Origin: Bryobacterales bacterium F-183 | GTDB taxonomy: Bacteria; Acidobacteriota; Terriglobia; Bryobacterales; Bryobacteraceae | Length of the DNA: 64,000 bases | NCBI GenBank assembly: GCA_016865505.2 | Contig: AP025252.1 | Coordinates: 4,858,137 to 4,922,136, forward strand | Direction of reading: 5' to 3' | Shown here: piece by piece, positions 42,052-49,319 of the stretch | How the letters are laid out: each line of letters begins with the position of its first letter | Position numbering within the stretch: the first letter of the stretch is position 1 | Made by a program: the position numbers and the translations under genes | Notes under the pieces: model-generated | What the model was told of the DNA's origin: nothing | What the model saw: only the letters and a program-made list of their open reading frames with translations | Database searches by the model: none

Positions 42052-42471
42052 CTAATGTACGGGCGGGCCGATCCATTGCACTTCCAGGATGGCAGACATC
42101 GCGCGAAGTTCTGGATCGCCGGTTACCACCGGAGCGCGATTTGCCATGCCTAGAGCGGCGACAAACGCGTCAGCGTAGGAGATGCGCCACTGCGCTTTGA
42201 GTTTTGCCGCTGCCACGAAATCATCTGGAGTCGGCGCAATGAGGCGAATCGGAAGGTCAGGGAGTAGCTTGAGCAACTCTTCTGCGGCCTCACGAGAAAT
42301 TTTGCGACTTGCCATGTAGTACGCTTCGCCGACGTTCACCCAACTCATCAGGATGGTGGGCTCAGGGCTTGCCATGGATTCGTCAAGCATGGCATCTACG
42401 ATAGATGCGGACGGCTCGTTTCGAAGCCAGGCGAGAAGCGGATACGAGTCAAAGATTCGCAATCCGCTCAT
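42052..42471 (-). CDS. vapC: VapC-like PIN-domain toxin
   Basis: 139 aa. The acidic quartet of PIN ribonucleases is present: Asp8 (FDSYPLL), Glu49 (NVGEAYY), Asp101 (SYADAFVAAL) and Asp119 (TGDPEL). Such toxins cut tRNA or rRNA when freed from their antitoxin. The start overlaps the end of the antitoxin gene by 23 nt. All four catalytic positions are intact, so it is likely functional. A homologous pair is not seen elsewhere in the window. Confidence 0.88.
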   Translation of the reverse strand: MSGLRIFDSYPLLAWLRNEPSASIVDAMLDESMASPEPTILMSWVNVGEAYYMASRKISREAAEELLKLLPDLPIRLIAPTPDDFVAAAKLKAQWRISYADAFVAALGMANRAPVVTGDPELRAMSAILEVQWIGPPVH

Positions 42472-42703
42472 CGTCTTTGGCTAGTTCCTTGGCGTGTTCT
42501 CGCGCCAACTCGTTCAGAAGGTCCGGAGTGCCGCTGAAGATCCCGCGATAACGCTTCCATTTGGGCAGGTCGGATTGGCGCTTAATCACCAACTGATCGC
42601 CGACAACGGTCGCGGACAGACTTGTACCCGGCTGCCAATCCAACTCCTTTTGGAGAGTTTCTGGGATTGTTACGGTCCCAGAAGTGCCGAGCTTCAGTTC
42701 CAT
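42449..42703 (-). CDS. vapB: VapB-like antitoxin with AbrB/SpoVT N-terminus
   Basis: 84 aa. MELKLGTSGTVTIPETL, then PGTSLSATVVGDQLVIK is a swapped-hairpin AbrB DNA-binding domain, used in antitoxins that repress their own operon. The C-terminal half (WKRYRGIFSG, LAREHAKELAKDDERI) is helical and should wrap the toxin. It starts 9 nt after the hisS stop, so transcription may run through from hisG/hisS; a promoter of its own may lie inside hisS. Confidence 0.85.
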   Translation of the reverse strand: MELKLGTSGTVTIPETLQKELDWQPGTSLSATVVGDQLVIKRQSDLPKWKRYRGIFSGTPDLLNELAREHAKELAKDDERIANL

Positions 42704-42712
42704 ACTTCAACC

Positions 42713-44176
42713 TTATCCGAGAATGCCCTTTACCGTGGCCACCAACTCGTCGAGGCCTACGGTGACCTGACCAGTCTTGCCCTGCTTGCGGAACTCTTCG
42801 CGATCGCCTACTGCGGCGCGGGCTTGTAGGCCAGCTTGCAGGTCCTTTACCGATGCCTGCTGCTTTTCCATTTCGTCCGGACCGATGATGACGGCTACCG
42901 GTACTTCACGGATGTTGGCGAGCGAGAGTTGGTCCTTCATCTTAGCGTTGGGTTCGCCGAAGTAGACTTCCGTGCGGATATCCGCTTGGCGAAGCATCGA
43001 GGCGACCTTCAACAGGTACGGCGCGGGAACTCCGGGGAAGGAGATCACCATTGCTTGCACCAGGGTCGGCGAGGTTTCCATTAGCTTCAGGCGGCGGAGG
43101 GCTGCGGAGAAGCGGTCGAGGCCGAAGGAGGCACCTACGGCTGGGATAGATTTCTCGAGGAACCGATCGACCAGGTTGTCGTAGCGGCCACCGCCGATGA
43201 CGGCCCCAATGTCGGGCGCGTCGGCGAGGTAGGCTTCGAAGATCGGGCCCGTGTAGTAGGCGAGACCGCGGGCGAGGGAGACGTCGAAGATCGCGTCCTG
43301 TTCGCTGACGCCGAGGCTGGTGAGAGCTGCATCGAGTTCGCGCATCTCCTGCAGGGCGGCGTTGCAGACATCGTCCTTCGGGAGCTTGGCAGTGGCGTTT
43401 TCCACCACGTGGCCGCGCGAGGTACCGGTGATGGCGATGAGGTCGAGGAGCTTGTCGATGGCTTCCTTTTCGAGACCAACACCAGGGATCTTGCTGCCAG
43501 AGGAATCGATGCGGCCTCCAGCGAGTTCGCGACGCACGTCCTCATCACCGATCTTCTGCAACTTGTCGACGACGCGGAGAACATGACGCTGCTTCTCAAC
43601 TGTAGTGACGCCGGCGGAGGAGAGCATCGCCTCGAGCAGCTTGCGGTTGTTGACGTGGATGGTGAAGTTCCGCTTGTCGGCGGAGTTCGCAAGGCCGACG
43701 GCGCGGAAGATGTCCGACATGACGGCGACGATTTCGGCGTCGACGGCCACGAGGTTGGAGCCTGCGGCGTCAAAGTCGAACTGGCGGAACTGGCGGAAGC
43801 GGCCTTCTTCCGGCTTGTCGTTGCGGAATACGGGCGCAAGCTGGTAGCGGCGGAAGGGCAGGCGGAGTTGTTCCGGATACTGGGCCAGAAGGCGCGCGAA
43901 GGGTACCGTCAGGTCGTAGCGCAGGCCGACGTTCTCGCCTTCCTTGCTCTTGAACCGGATGATCTCTTTTTCTGCTTCTTCACCGCTGGTGCCGAGCAGG
44001 GTGGTGAGGAATTCCACTGCCGGGGTGTCGAGCGGGACAAAACCGTAGCTTTCGAGGACCTTGCGGATCTTTTCGATGAGGGGTCCCTGAAAGATCATCT
44101 CCTCCGGCAGAATGTCGCGGTAGCCCCGCAGAGTCTGTGGTTCGACCAAAGCACGGCCGTTCGTGTCAGTTGACAT
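42713..44176 (-). CDS. hisS: Histidyl-tRNA synthetase, eukaryote-like type
   Basis: 487 aa from MSTDTNG at 44176, longer than the E. coli enzyme (424) and closer to eukaryotic length. Instead of the common bacterial LRPEGTA motif it has LRYDLTVPFARLLA (about residues 85-98), as in eukaryotes. Motif 2 reads YQLAPVFRNDKPEEGRFRQF and continues RQFDFDAAG; the DFD-x-AG ending is eukaryote-like, where E. coli has LGCEVFG. HisA motif LARGLAYYTGPIFEA is present, with the C-terminal anticodon domain. An upstream in-frame GTG at 44266 lies within the tRNA gene and is rejected. The gene is 47 nt downstream of tRNA-His and 152 nt from hisG on the same strand. The C-terminal extension beyond the usual end has TVGLDELVATVKGIL. 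Confidence 0.95.
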   Translation of the reverse strand: MSTDTNGRALVEPQTLRGYRDILPEEMIFQGPLIEKIRKVLESYGFVPLDTPAVEFLTTLLGTSGEEAEKEIIRFKSKEGENVGLRYDLTVPFARLLAQYPEQLRLPFRRYQLAPVFRNDKPEEGRFRQFRQFDFDAAGSNLVAVDAEIVAVMSDIFRAVGLANSADKRNFTIHVNNRKLLEAMLSSAGVTTVEKQRHVLRVVDKLQKIGDEDVRRELAGGRIDSSGSKIPGVGLEKEAIDKLLDLIAITGTSRGHVVENATAKLPKDDVCNAALQEMRELDAALTSLGVSEQDAIFDVSLARGLAYYTGPIFEAYLADAPDIGAVIGGGRYDNLVDRFLEKSIPAVGASFGLDRFSAALRRLKLMETSPTLVQAMVISFPGVPAPYLLKVASMLRQADIRTEVYFGEPNAKMKDQLSLANIREVPVAVIIGPDEMEKQQASVKDLQAGLQARAAVGDREEFRKQGKTGQVTVGLDELVATVKGILG

Positions 44177-44223
44177 CGTAAAGGTCCTTATTGATGTTTT
44201 GGGAGAGGGAGAAGAAGGAGAAA

Positions 44224-44300
44224 TGGTTCCGGGAGAGGGGGTCGAACCCACGGCCTCCTGATCCACAATCAGGCGCTCTAACCAACTGAGCTATCCCGGA
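44224..44300 (-). tRNA. tRNA-His (anticodon GTG), A73, no encoded G-1
   Basis: 77 nt with encoded CCA. Acceptor TCCGGGA/TCCCGGA, then T8 A9, D arm GCTC/GAGC, anticodon stem CCTGA/TCAGG around TTGTGGA (anticodon GTG at loop positions 3-5), variable loop AGGCC, T arm GTGGG-TTCGACC-CCCTC, discriminator A73, CCA. The base before position 1 is T, not G. Nearly all bacterial tRNA-His have G-1 paired with C73, the main HisRS identity element; here the discriminator is A. The T stem has a U50-U64 mismatch. It lies between hisG (28 nt upstream) and hisS (47 nt downstream), all on the same strand. Confidence 0.95.
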
Positions 44301-44328
44301 ACACAGGGCAAACAGCGATGACTGCTGG

Positions 44329-45243
44329 TTACTCATACAGTATACCAACAGGATTGGTTGTAATTCTATCCGCACCCGCTTTTGCGAGCTTGGGAATGAG
44401 GTCGCGCGCTTCGAGCTTGGTGAGCACCATGTCGATGATGCCGCCGCCGTCTTTGGCCGGGGATACGGTGCACTTGACCTCGGCGGGGATGAGCTTCATC
44501 AGGACCTCGAGTTCATTGGGTCCAGCGATGACGCGCATGCTTTCCTTGGTGTCGGCACGGAGGCAGGCTTCGAGCAACAGGGCGATGCTGTCGAGTTTGG
44601 CACGGCGCCAGTCGTTGGCGGCGTACACGGACTTGCGGGCGAAGAAGCGGGTGGAAGACGTATAAACGGTGTCGAGGATCTTGAGGCCGTTGGCCTGTAG
44701 AGAGGCACCGGTTTCGGTAGCTTCGACGATCGCGTCGGCGAATTCGCCTACTTTGGCTTCGGTGGCGCCCCAGGAGAAGGCAACTTTGGCGTTGATTCCC
44801 TTCTCTCCCAGCCAGCGCTCCGTAATGGAGACGAGTTCGGTTGAGATGCGGACGTTCTCTGCGGTCTGGAGGTCGCGGAGAGTGGAGAACGGGCCGTCCT
44901 TCTTCACCGCGAGCACCCAACGGATATTGCGGAAGGTGCGTTTGGAGTAGCAGAGGTCGGCGAGCATGACGAAGTCATCTTCGGTGACGCCGGTCTGATG
45001 GTTCTCGATACTTTCGCTGATCCAGTCCCAGCCCGAGAGTCCGCAATCGAGCGAACCGTCGGCGACGTACTGAGGGATCTCTTGCGGCCGGAGGAGCACA
45101 GGCTTCAACTCCGGGTCGTTCGAGCTGAGCCAGAGCGAACGCTCCGACCCGTGAAAGTTGTATCCCGCCCGTGTAAACAGCGAGAGTGTGGATTCCTGCA
45201 GGCTCCCTTTCGGGATCCCGATGCGTATCTGCTCCTGGCTCAT
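44329..45243 (-). CDS. hisG: ATP phosphoribosyltransferase (long form, HisGL)
   Basis: 304 aa; first step of histidine synthesis (ATP + PRPP to phosphoribosyl-ATP). Conserved blocks are RIGIPKGSLQESTL, GLSGWDWISESIEN, RISTELVSITERWL, WGATEAKVGEFADAIVEATETGASLQANGLKIL (split here only for reading), where ATETGASL is the PRPP loop. The last about 80 residues form the ACT-like regulatory domain of the long form, giving histidine feedback. No other his operon gene is here; instead tRNA-His and hisS follow at once, giving a compact histidine supply-and-charging cluster. Confidence 0.95.
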   Translation of the reverse strand: MSQEQIRIGIPKGSLQESTLSLFTRAGYNFHGSERSLWLSSNDPELKPVLLRPQEIPQYVADGSLDCGLSGWDWISESIENHQTGVTEDDFVMLADLCYSKRTFRNIRWVLAVKKDGPFSTLRDLQTAENVRISTELVSITERWLGEKGINAKVAFSWGATEAKVGEFADAIVEATETGASLQANGLKILDTVYTSSTRFFARKSVYAANDWRRAKLDSIALLLEACLRADTKESMRVIAGPNELEVLMKLIPAEVKCTVSPAKDGGGIIDMVLTKLEARDLIPKLAKAGADRITTNPVGILYE

Positions 45244-45276
45244 TGCAATAAGGTGTGTTCGAAGGTGGAGAAACTT

Positions 45277-46119
45277 CTAGTATAAGCGGTGGGCCAAATC
45301 CGCCGCGATTGCTGCGGCCGTTCGGTCGCGATCGCTTGGCGTTGCGAGGGCGGCGGAACGCTGGTCCTGGACGTGGAGTTTGCGGTCCAGCGCGGCGTCG
45401 ATGAGGTATGTGGTGGCGCGAAAACCATCGCTTTCGACGCGCACGGCGGTTACCAGCAGAAGGCTAACGTCGAGTTGCTGGGCAAGGTCCCGGAGCTTGG
45501 TTTTGGAGTCCCGAAAGCGTTGGAGGGACGGCCAGGCGACGACGCGTAGCTTGGGGTCGCGCGCGAGGTGCTGCCCGAGGCGTTCGGCCAAGTCCTCGTC
45601 ATGGCGGATGTCGGGGAAGCCCTCGTCCGGCCAGATCCAACGGGCGGGAATGGCCGCGACACTGACCGTGGGAGCTGATTGGGCCGTCTTGCGCCGGTAG
45701 GCGTACACCAGGCAGCCGACTTCCGCAGCGCTGGCGAGCCACACCAGAGGAATCAGCCAGCGGCGGCGGGTGGCGAGTGGCGCGGCGGGTGCTGCGACGA
45801 GGTCCTCAAACTCTGGAACGTAGGCTCCCTTGGGCAGTGTGATGCGGAGCGTGGTGGGCTGTTCGCGGGCGTAGAAGTCGTCGAGCTTTTTGCGGAGACG
45901 GCGGGCCTCGACCCGGACGATGGGGTCAATGCGGGGGTCGTAATCGGCATCCCGGTCGAAGACCTCGCGGCCGATCAGGATTTCTTTCAACTGGTCATGC
46001 TGGCCGTTGAGCTTGGCGTCGACGACGTAGCGGAGAAAGCGGCAGAGACGGTCTGAACCGGCCAGTTCCGGACTGGCAAGCACCCGATCCAACTCCGCTT
46101 TGACCGCCACAGTCTGCAT
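45277..46119 (-). CDS. Membrane protein with Acidobacteria-type N-terminal regulatory domain
   Basis: 280 aa. Residues 1-110 (ELAGSDRLCRFLRYVV, then DRDADYDPRIDPIVRVEARR and LRITLPKGAYVPEF) form a helical domain ending in a beta hairpin. I know this module as recurrent in Acidobacteria proteins, ahead of a membrane helix and a TolB-like or TPR output. Residues about 119-141 are a transmembrane segment (WLIPLVWLASAAEVGCLVYAY). The outer part (about 150-280) resembles the TolB N-terminal/FlgO-like fold. A DNA-binding or signalling role for the N-terminus is inferred from such proteins, not proven. The gene starts 33 nt upstream of hisG in the same direction. Confidence 0.6.
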   Translation of the reverse strand: MQTVAVKAELDRVLASPELAGSDRLCRFLRYVVDAKLNGQHDQLKEILIGREVFDRDADYDPRIDPIVRVEARRLRKKLDDFYAREQPTTLRITLPKGAYVPEFEDLVAAPAAPLATRRRWLIPLVWLASAAEVGCLVYAYRRKTAQSAPTVSVAAIPARWIWPDEGFPDIRHDEDLAERLGQHLARDPKLRVVAWPSLQRFRDSKTKLRDLAQQLDVSLLLVTAVRVESDGFRATTYLIDAALDRKLHVQDQRSAALATPSDRDRTAAAIAADLAHRLY

Positions 46120-46230
46120 GTTTCACGGTGGCACAATTCGCATTTGCATTCAACACGTTACGTTGCGTTTTACCGTAAGCTAGCGGGGGATTACTGAAGT
46201 TTTGGGCGGCGCCGGCAGCACAGTTGGGAC

Positions 46231-46812
46231 ATGAAAACCCCAATCCTGTTTGTGCTTACGGCGGCGGCGGCTCTGGCCGGCCCTCCGCTGATCTGCCAAC
46301 CCATCGAAATCGGCAATGCACGGTCTCTGCCCTGGACGAAAGTCCAGAGTTGGAACGGCGCAGACCCCGCGTACAACGCTGCAACCTCGCTGACACAAGA
46401 CACGCTGAACATTCTGCAGGCCCCGTCGAGTTCCCTGCCCGTGCGCATGGAGACGATGCGCCGGGCTGCCATTTATGCTGCGAAGAGTGAACAACTGGCC
46501 GAACAGTTGACCGCGAGACTCATCGCCCGGGTAGCGGATGCCGAAGCCGCCGGACGGAAAGACCCGAACGTCTGGTTCGACGCGGGGTACTTTGTGGAGA
46601 CGCTGCGCCAGGTGACCTTTATCTACCGCTACGACATGCTGTCGCCGGCGGAGCGCGCCGACTGGAAGGTTCGGGGCGGCAAGCTGGGATTGGATGGCAA
46701 GGTGTGGATCGAAAAGGCCATGCAGATGGGCGGGAAAGGTATGGAAGTGGCGATGGTGAAAGTGCTCGAGTATCGCGAGGCGGACCTGAAGAGGCAGGCG
46801 TCCGTTCGATAG
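46231..46812 (+). CDS. Secreted protein of unknown function
   Basis: 193 aa. Signal peptide MKTPILFVLTAAAALAG, then PPLICQPIEIGNARSLPW, an opening I associate with acidobacterial hypothetical proteins. The rest is helical and Ala/Glu-rich (QLAEQLTARLIARVADAEAAG) and includes WFDAGYFVETLRQVTFIY. There is no catalytic motif. It is divergent from the regulator gene at 46119, with 111 bp between. Confidence 0.6.
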   Translation: MKTPILFVLTAAAALAGPPLICQPIEIGNARSLPWTKVQSWNGADPAYNAATSLTQDTLNILQAPSSSLPVRMETMRRAAIYAAKSEQLAEQLTARLIARVADAEAAGRKDPNVWFDAGYFVETLRQVTFIYRYDMLSPAERADWKVRGGKLGLDGKVWIEKAMQMGGKGMEVAMVKVLEYREADLKRQASVR

Positions 46813-46878
46813 CGAAGGGAGGAGCGGCGGGGTACAAGGATTCTGTATCCCGCCGTACGCCTAAGGTGTATTCCTAGC

Positions 46879-46907
46879 TTGAAGCACTGAACTAGTACTT
46901 CTATACT
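46879..46907 (+). promoter_or_regulatory. Sigma-70-like promoter giving a probable leaderless mRNA
   Basis: TTGAAG (46879-46884), a 17-nt spacer, then TATACT (46902-46907). The predicted start site, about 7 nt after the -10 box, is 46914-46915, immediately before the ATG at 46916. An AGGAGG at 46910-46915 directly abuts that ATG, too close to work as a Shine-Dalgarno for it. Confidence 0.55.
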
Positions 46908-46915
46908 CCAGGAGG

Positions 46916-47452
46916 ATGACGAACTTCCAAAAAGTGTTGGCTTTCACACTGCTCGGCGCTACGCCGACGTTTGCGGATGTGATCGCGGTGAATGGTGACT
47001 GGTACGGCTTCTGTTTTTCGGGGGCAGGCAACGGAATTACCCGGGGATGCCGCAATGCGGGCGTAGGTTCGACGGGCAACCCAGTGGAGTTCACATTGAA
47101 TTCTACCGGTACTTTCCGGATTACGGATGCTGGATGGGCTGGTGATTCCTTCGACGTTTACGTGAACAACGTGCTCACCTTGCAGACACCGACGGTGGTT
47201 CCGAATGACCAGATCTCGGAGGTCGATCCAGACATCTCTTTTGCCAATCCGGCTTTCAGCAGTGGAATCATTTCGCTGGGCCCCGGCAGCTATTCCCTGC
47301 GGATCCTTCTACGGGATGCGCCTTTTGAGGGAGGTGGGGCTTACCTATCTGTGGTCAGCCATGCGGTGCCGGAGCCAACGGAGGCTGCTGCGATGGGTCT
47401 GCTGGCCGCTACAGGCTTGAGCGTCATGGTCCGGCGACGGCGACGCGAATAA
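46916..47452 (+). CDS. PEP-CTERM sorting-domain secreted protein
   Basis: 178 aa. Signal peptide MTNFQKVLAFTLLGATPTFA. The beta-rich body includes DAGWAGDSFDVYVNN and SYSLRILL; two cysteines (FCFSGAG, RGCRNAG) may pair. The C-terminal signal is VPEPTEAAAMGLLAATG, then MVRRRRRE, the PEP-CTERM architecture. It is the second such protein here (the other is at 7246-7857), and the two bodies are unrelated in sequence as far as I can see. The exosortase must be elsewhere. Confidence 0.8.
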   Translation: MTNFQKVLAFTLLGATPTFADVIAVNGDWYGFCFSGAGNGITRGCRNAGVGSTGNPVEFTLNSTGTFRITDAGWAGDSFDVYVNNVLTLQTPTVVPNDQISEVDPDISFANPAFSSGIISLGPGSYSLRILLRDAPFEGGGAYLSVVSHAVPEPTEAAAMGLLAATGLSVMVRRRRRE

Positions 47453-47460
47453 CGAAACGC

Positions 47461-47493
47461 AAAAAGGCCCCGCTGTCGAAACGGGGCCTTTTT
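47461..47493. terminator. Bidirectional intrinsic terminator
   Basis: Perfect 12-bp inverted repeat AAAAAGGCCCCG (47461-47472) / CGGGGCCTTTTT (47482-47493) with a 9-nt loop. It lies between the PEP-CTERM gene (+) and the NTF2-like gene (-) and can serve both. Confidence 0.92.
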
Positions 47494-47509
47494 CATTGTT
47501 CGTTCGCAG

Positions 47510-47932
47510 TTATTTGGCCGGAGGCGGCGTACGGCGCGTGGCCTGGCGTGCGACTAACTGCCACTGGCTGCCATTCTTTACCCAAATCTGCAGGACATTG
47601 AGTTGCGTCGGAGTGGGGGAAGAGGCCGCATTCAGGATGTCGATGTCGCCCTTCACCACGGCGGTGTTGCCGTAGATGCGGATGAGTTGCGGCTTGTAGT
47701 CGAACTTCTCGTACTTGGCCACTTCGAACGCTGCGATGGCCTGCGCCTTGGTCTCGTGCAGACCGTTGGAGTGGCTGTAGACGACGTCGTCCGCGAGCAT
47801 CTTGCTTAGGGCCGCTTTGTCCTTCTTGATGACGGCGGTGGCAAAGTCGTCCAGTTGCTTCTTGATCATGTCTTCCTGGGCGCCAGCCATCAGCATGCCT
47901 CCACACAACAACAGGGTGATGAGAAACTTCAT
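47510..47932 (-). CDS. Secreted SnoaL/NTF2-like (DUF4440-type) protein
   Basis: 140 aa. Signal peptide MKFLITLLLCGGMLMAGAQ. The fold pattern is a helix (IKKQLDDFATAVIKKD), then MLADDVVYSHSNG and four strands ending WVKNGSQWQLVARQATR, typical of the DUF4440/SnoaL-like family. These domains bind small ligands or catalyse simple reactions; nothing here specifies the ligand. It starts 16 nt after the sulfatase stop, in the same direction, so it may be the last gene of the sigma-factor operon. Confidence 0.8.
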   Translation of the reverse strand: MKFLITLLLCGGMLMAGAQEDMIKKQLDDFATAVIKKDKAALSKMLADDVVYSHSNGLHETKAQAIAAFEVAKYEKFDYKPQLIRIYGNTAVVKGDIDILNAASSPTPTQLNVLQIWVKNGSQWQLVARQATRRTPPPAK

Positions 47933-47948
47933 AGCTCCTCAGTCTATC

Positions 47949-49319
47949 TCATAGCGGCGGCAGGTCTTGGGACCACTGCTTGAGCTTGTCTTCGAGTACC
48001 TGCGCGACTTGCGAATTGCTTTCGAGCCAGTTGCGTTTCTCCGATGGATCCTCATTGAGATTGGAAAGCCAGCGAGGGGCGGTAACGGGGTCGCCGAGTC
48101 CTTCCTTCGGCCCGAGCATCAGCTTCCAATCGCCACGGCGGATCGCCGTTTGGCCTTGATATTCCCAATAGAACTCGCGCGAATCGGGACTGGTGCGCCA
48201 CGCTTTGCCATCGAGCGCCGGCGGCATCTCTTTGGCACCGGCCCATTCGAGGAACGTCGGCAGGATGTCCATCGTTTGTCCGATGTTCGTGTCTACGGTG
48301 TTGGCGGCAATTTTGGCGGGATAGCTGAGCAGCGCGGGCATCCGAATGCCACCTTCAAACAGACCCCCCTTGAACCCTCGGTACGGCGCGTTGGAACCAC
48401 CACGGTACGGACGGCCCTGGGAATCGGATCGGGCTTCGCTGGTGGCACCGTTATCACTTTGAAAGAAGATGACGGTGTCGCGATCAATGCCCTTCTGCTT
48501 GAGCAGATCGAGGATTTCGCCGATGCCGTCGTCTACGGCAGCGATCATGGCGAGGTGCATGCGACGCTCGCGATCCATCGTTGTCGGGAAACGGTCGAGG
48601 TACTTTTTGGGCGCGATCATCGGGTAGTGCGGTGCGCCGTGTGCGAGGTAGAGGAAAAACGGCTGGCTGGCATTGGCTTGGCGTTCGATGAATGCCTTGG
48701 CCTCGCGCGTGTACATCTCGGTGGAGTACTGCGGGTCTTCAAAAACCTCTTCGCCGTTGCGCCAGAGGTCGTGGAAGATGTGTTCGGGCGAGGTCCGGCT
48801 CATGTTGTAGTAGCGGTGCGAGTAGTAGTCGCTCCAGCCGGAGTAGAAACCGAAGTGTTCGTCAAAGCCTTGGGCGAGCGGACGGCTTTCGCGCGCCGAA
48901 CCGAGGTGCCACTTGCCAACGATGGAGGTACGGTAGCCAAGTTTTCGCAGTTCACCGGGGAGCGTACGTGCGCCTGGTTGCAGACCTTTGATGGTGTTGG
49001 TGGCGTTGGCAGTGAGGAAATTGCGGATGCCATGACGCCAGGGATACTGGCCGGTGAGCAATGCGCATCGCGACGGCGAGCATACGGGCGAGTTGGTGTA
49101 CCACTGGGTGAAGCGTGCGCCACGAGCGGCCAGGCGATCGAGATTCGGTGTCTTGGCGTCCTTGGCGCCGTAACAGCCGAGGTCGCCGATGCCTTGGTCG
49201 TCGGTGTAGATGACGATGAAGTTGGGCGGATTGCTGGTGGATTGTCCGAGCGCCGTAATGCCTGCTGCCGCCGCGGCGGCGGATAGCATCATCGAGCGCC
49301 GGCTGATCGAATTGTTCAT
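47949..49319 (-). CDS. Secreted sulfatase (formylglycine type)
   Basis: 456 aa from MNNSISRRSMML at 49319 (ATG at 49325 also possible). The twin-arginine-like SRRSMML signal and Ala-rich core direct export. The sulfatase signature CSPSRCALLTG (about residue 80) has the Cys converted to formylglycine by an anaerobic or FGE-type maturase. Metal ligands are in IYTDDQGIGDLG and QSDNGATSEA. The substrate could be a sulfated polysaccharide or arylsulfate. The ATG overlaps the stop of the anti-sigma gene by 4 nt (ATGA), tying its translation to a sigma/anti-sigma pair. Confidence 0.9.
   Translation of the reverse strand: MNNSISRRSMMLSAAAAAAGITALGQSTSNPPNFIVIYTDDQGIGDLGCYGAKDAKTPNLDRLAARGARFTQWYTNSPVCSPSRCALLTGQYPWRHGIRNFLTANATNTIKGLQPGARTLPGELRKLGYRTSIVGKWHLGSARESRPLAQGFDEHFGFYSGWSDYYSHRYYNMSRTSPEHIFHDLWRNGEEVFEDPQYSTEMYTREAKAFIERQANASQPFFLYLAHGAPHYPMIAPKKYLDRFPTTMDRERRMHLAMIAAVDDGIGEILDLLKQKGIDRDTVIFFQSDNGATSEARSDSQGRPYRGGSNAPYRGFKGGLFEGGIRMPALLSYPAKIAANTVDTNIGQTMDILPTFLEWAGAKEMPPALDGKAWRTSPDSREFYWEYQGQTAIRRGDWKLMLGPKEGLGDPVTAPRWLSNLNEDPSEKRNWLESNSQVAQVLEDKLKQWSQDLPPL

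Noticed and set aside
44177-44266. Extended N-terminus of HisRS starting at GTG 44266
   Set aside because: The extension overlaps the tRNA-His gene and translates to low-complexity Ser/Pro; the ATG at 44176 is consistent with the family.
47967-49286. 439-codon plus-strand frame opposite the sulfatase
   Set aside because: Shadow of the sulfatase; no signal or ribosome-binding site.
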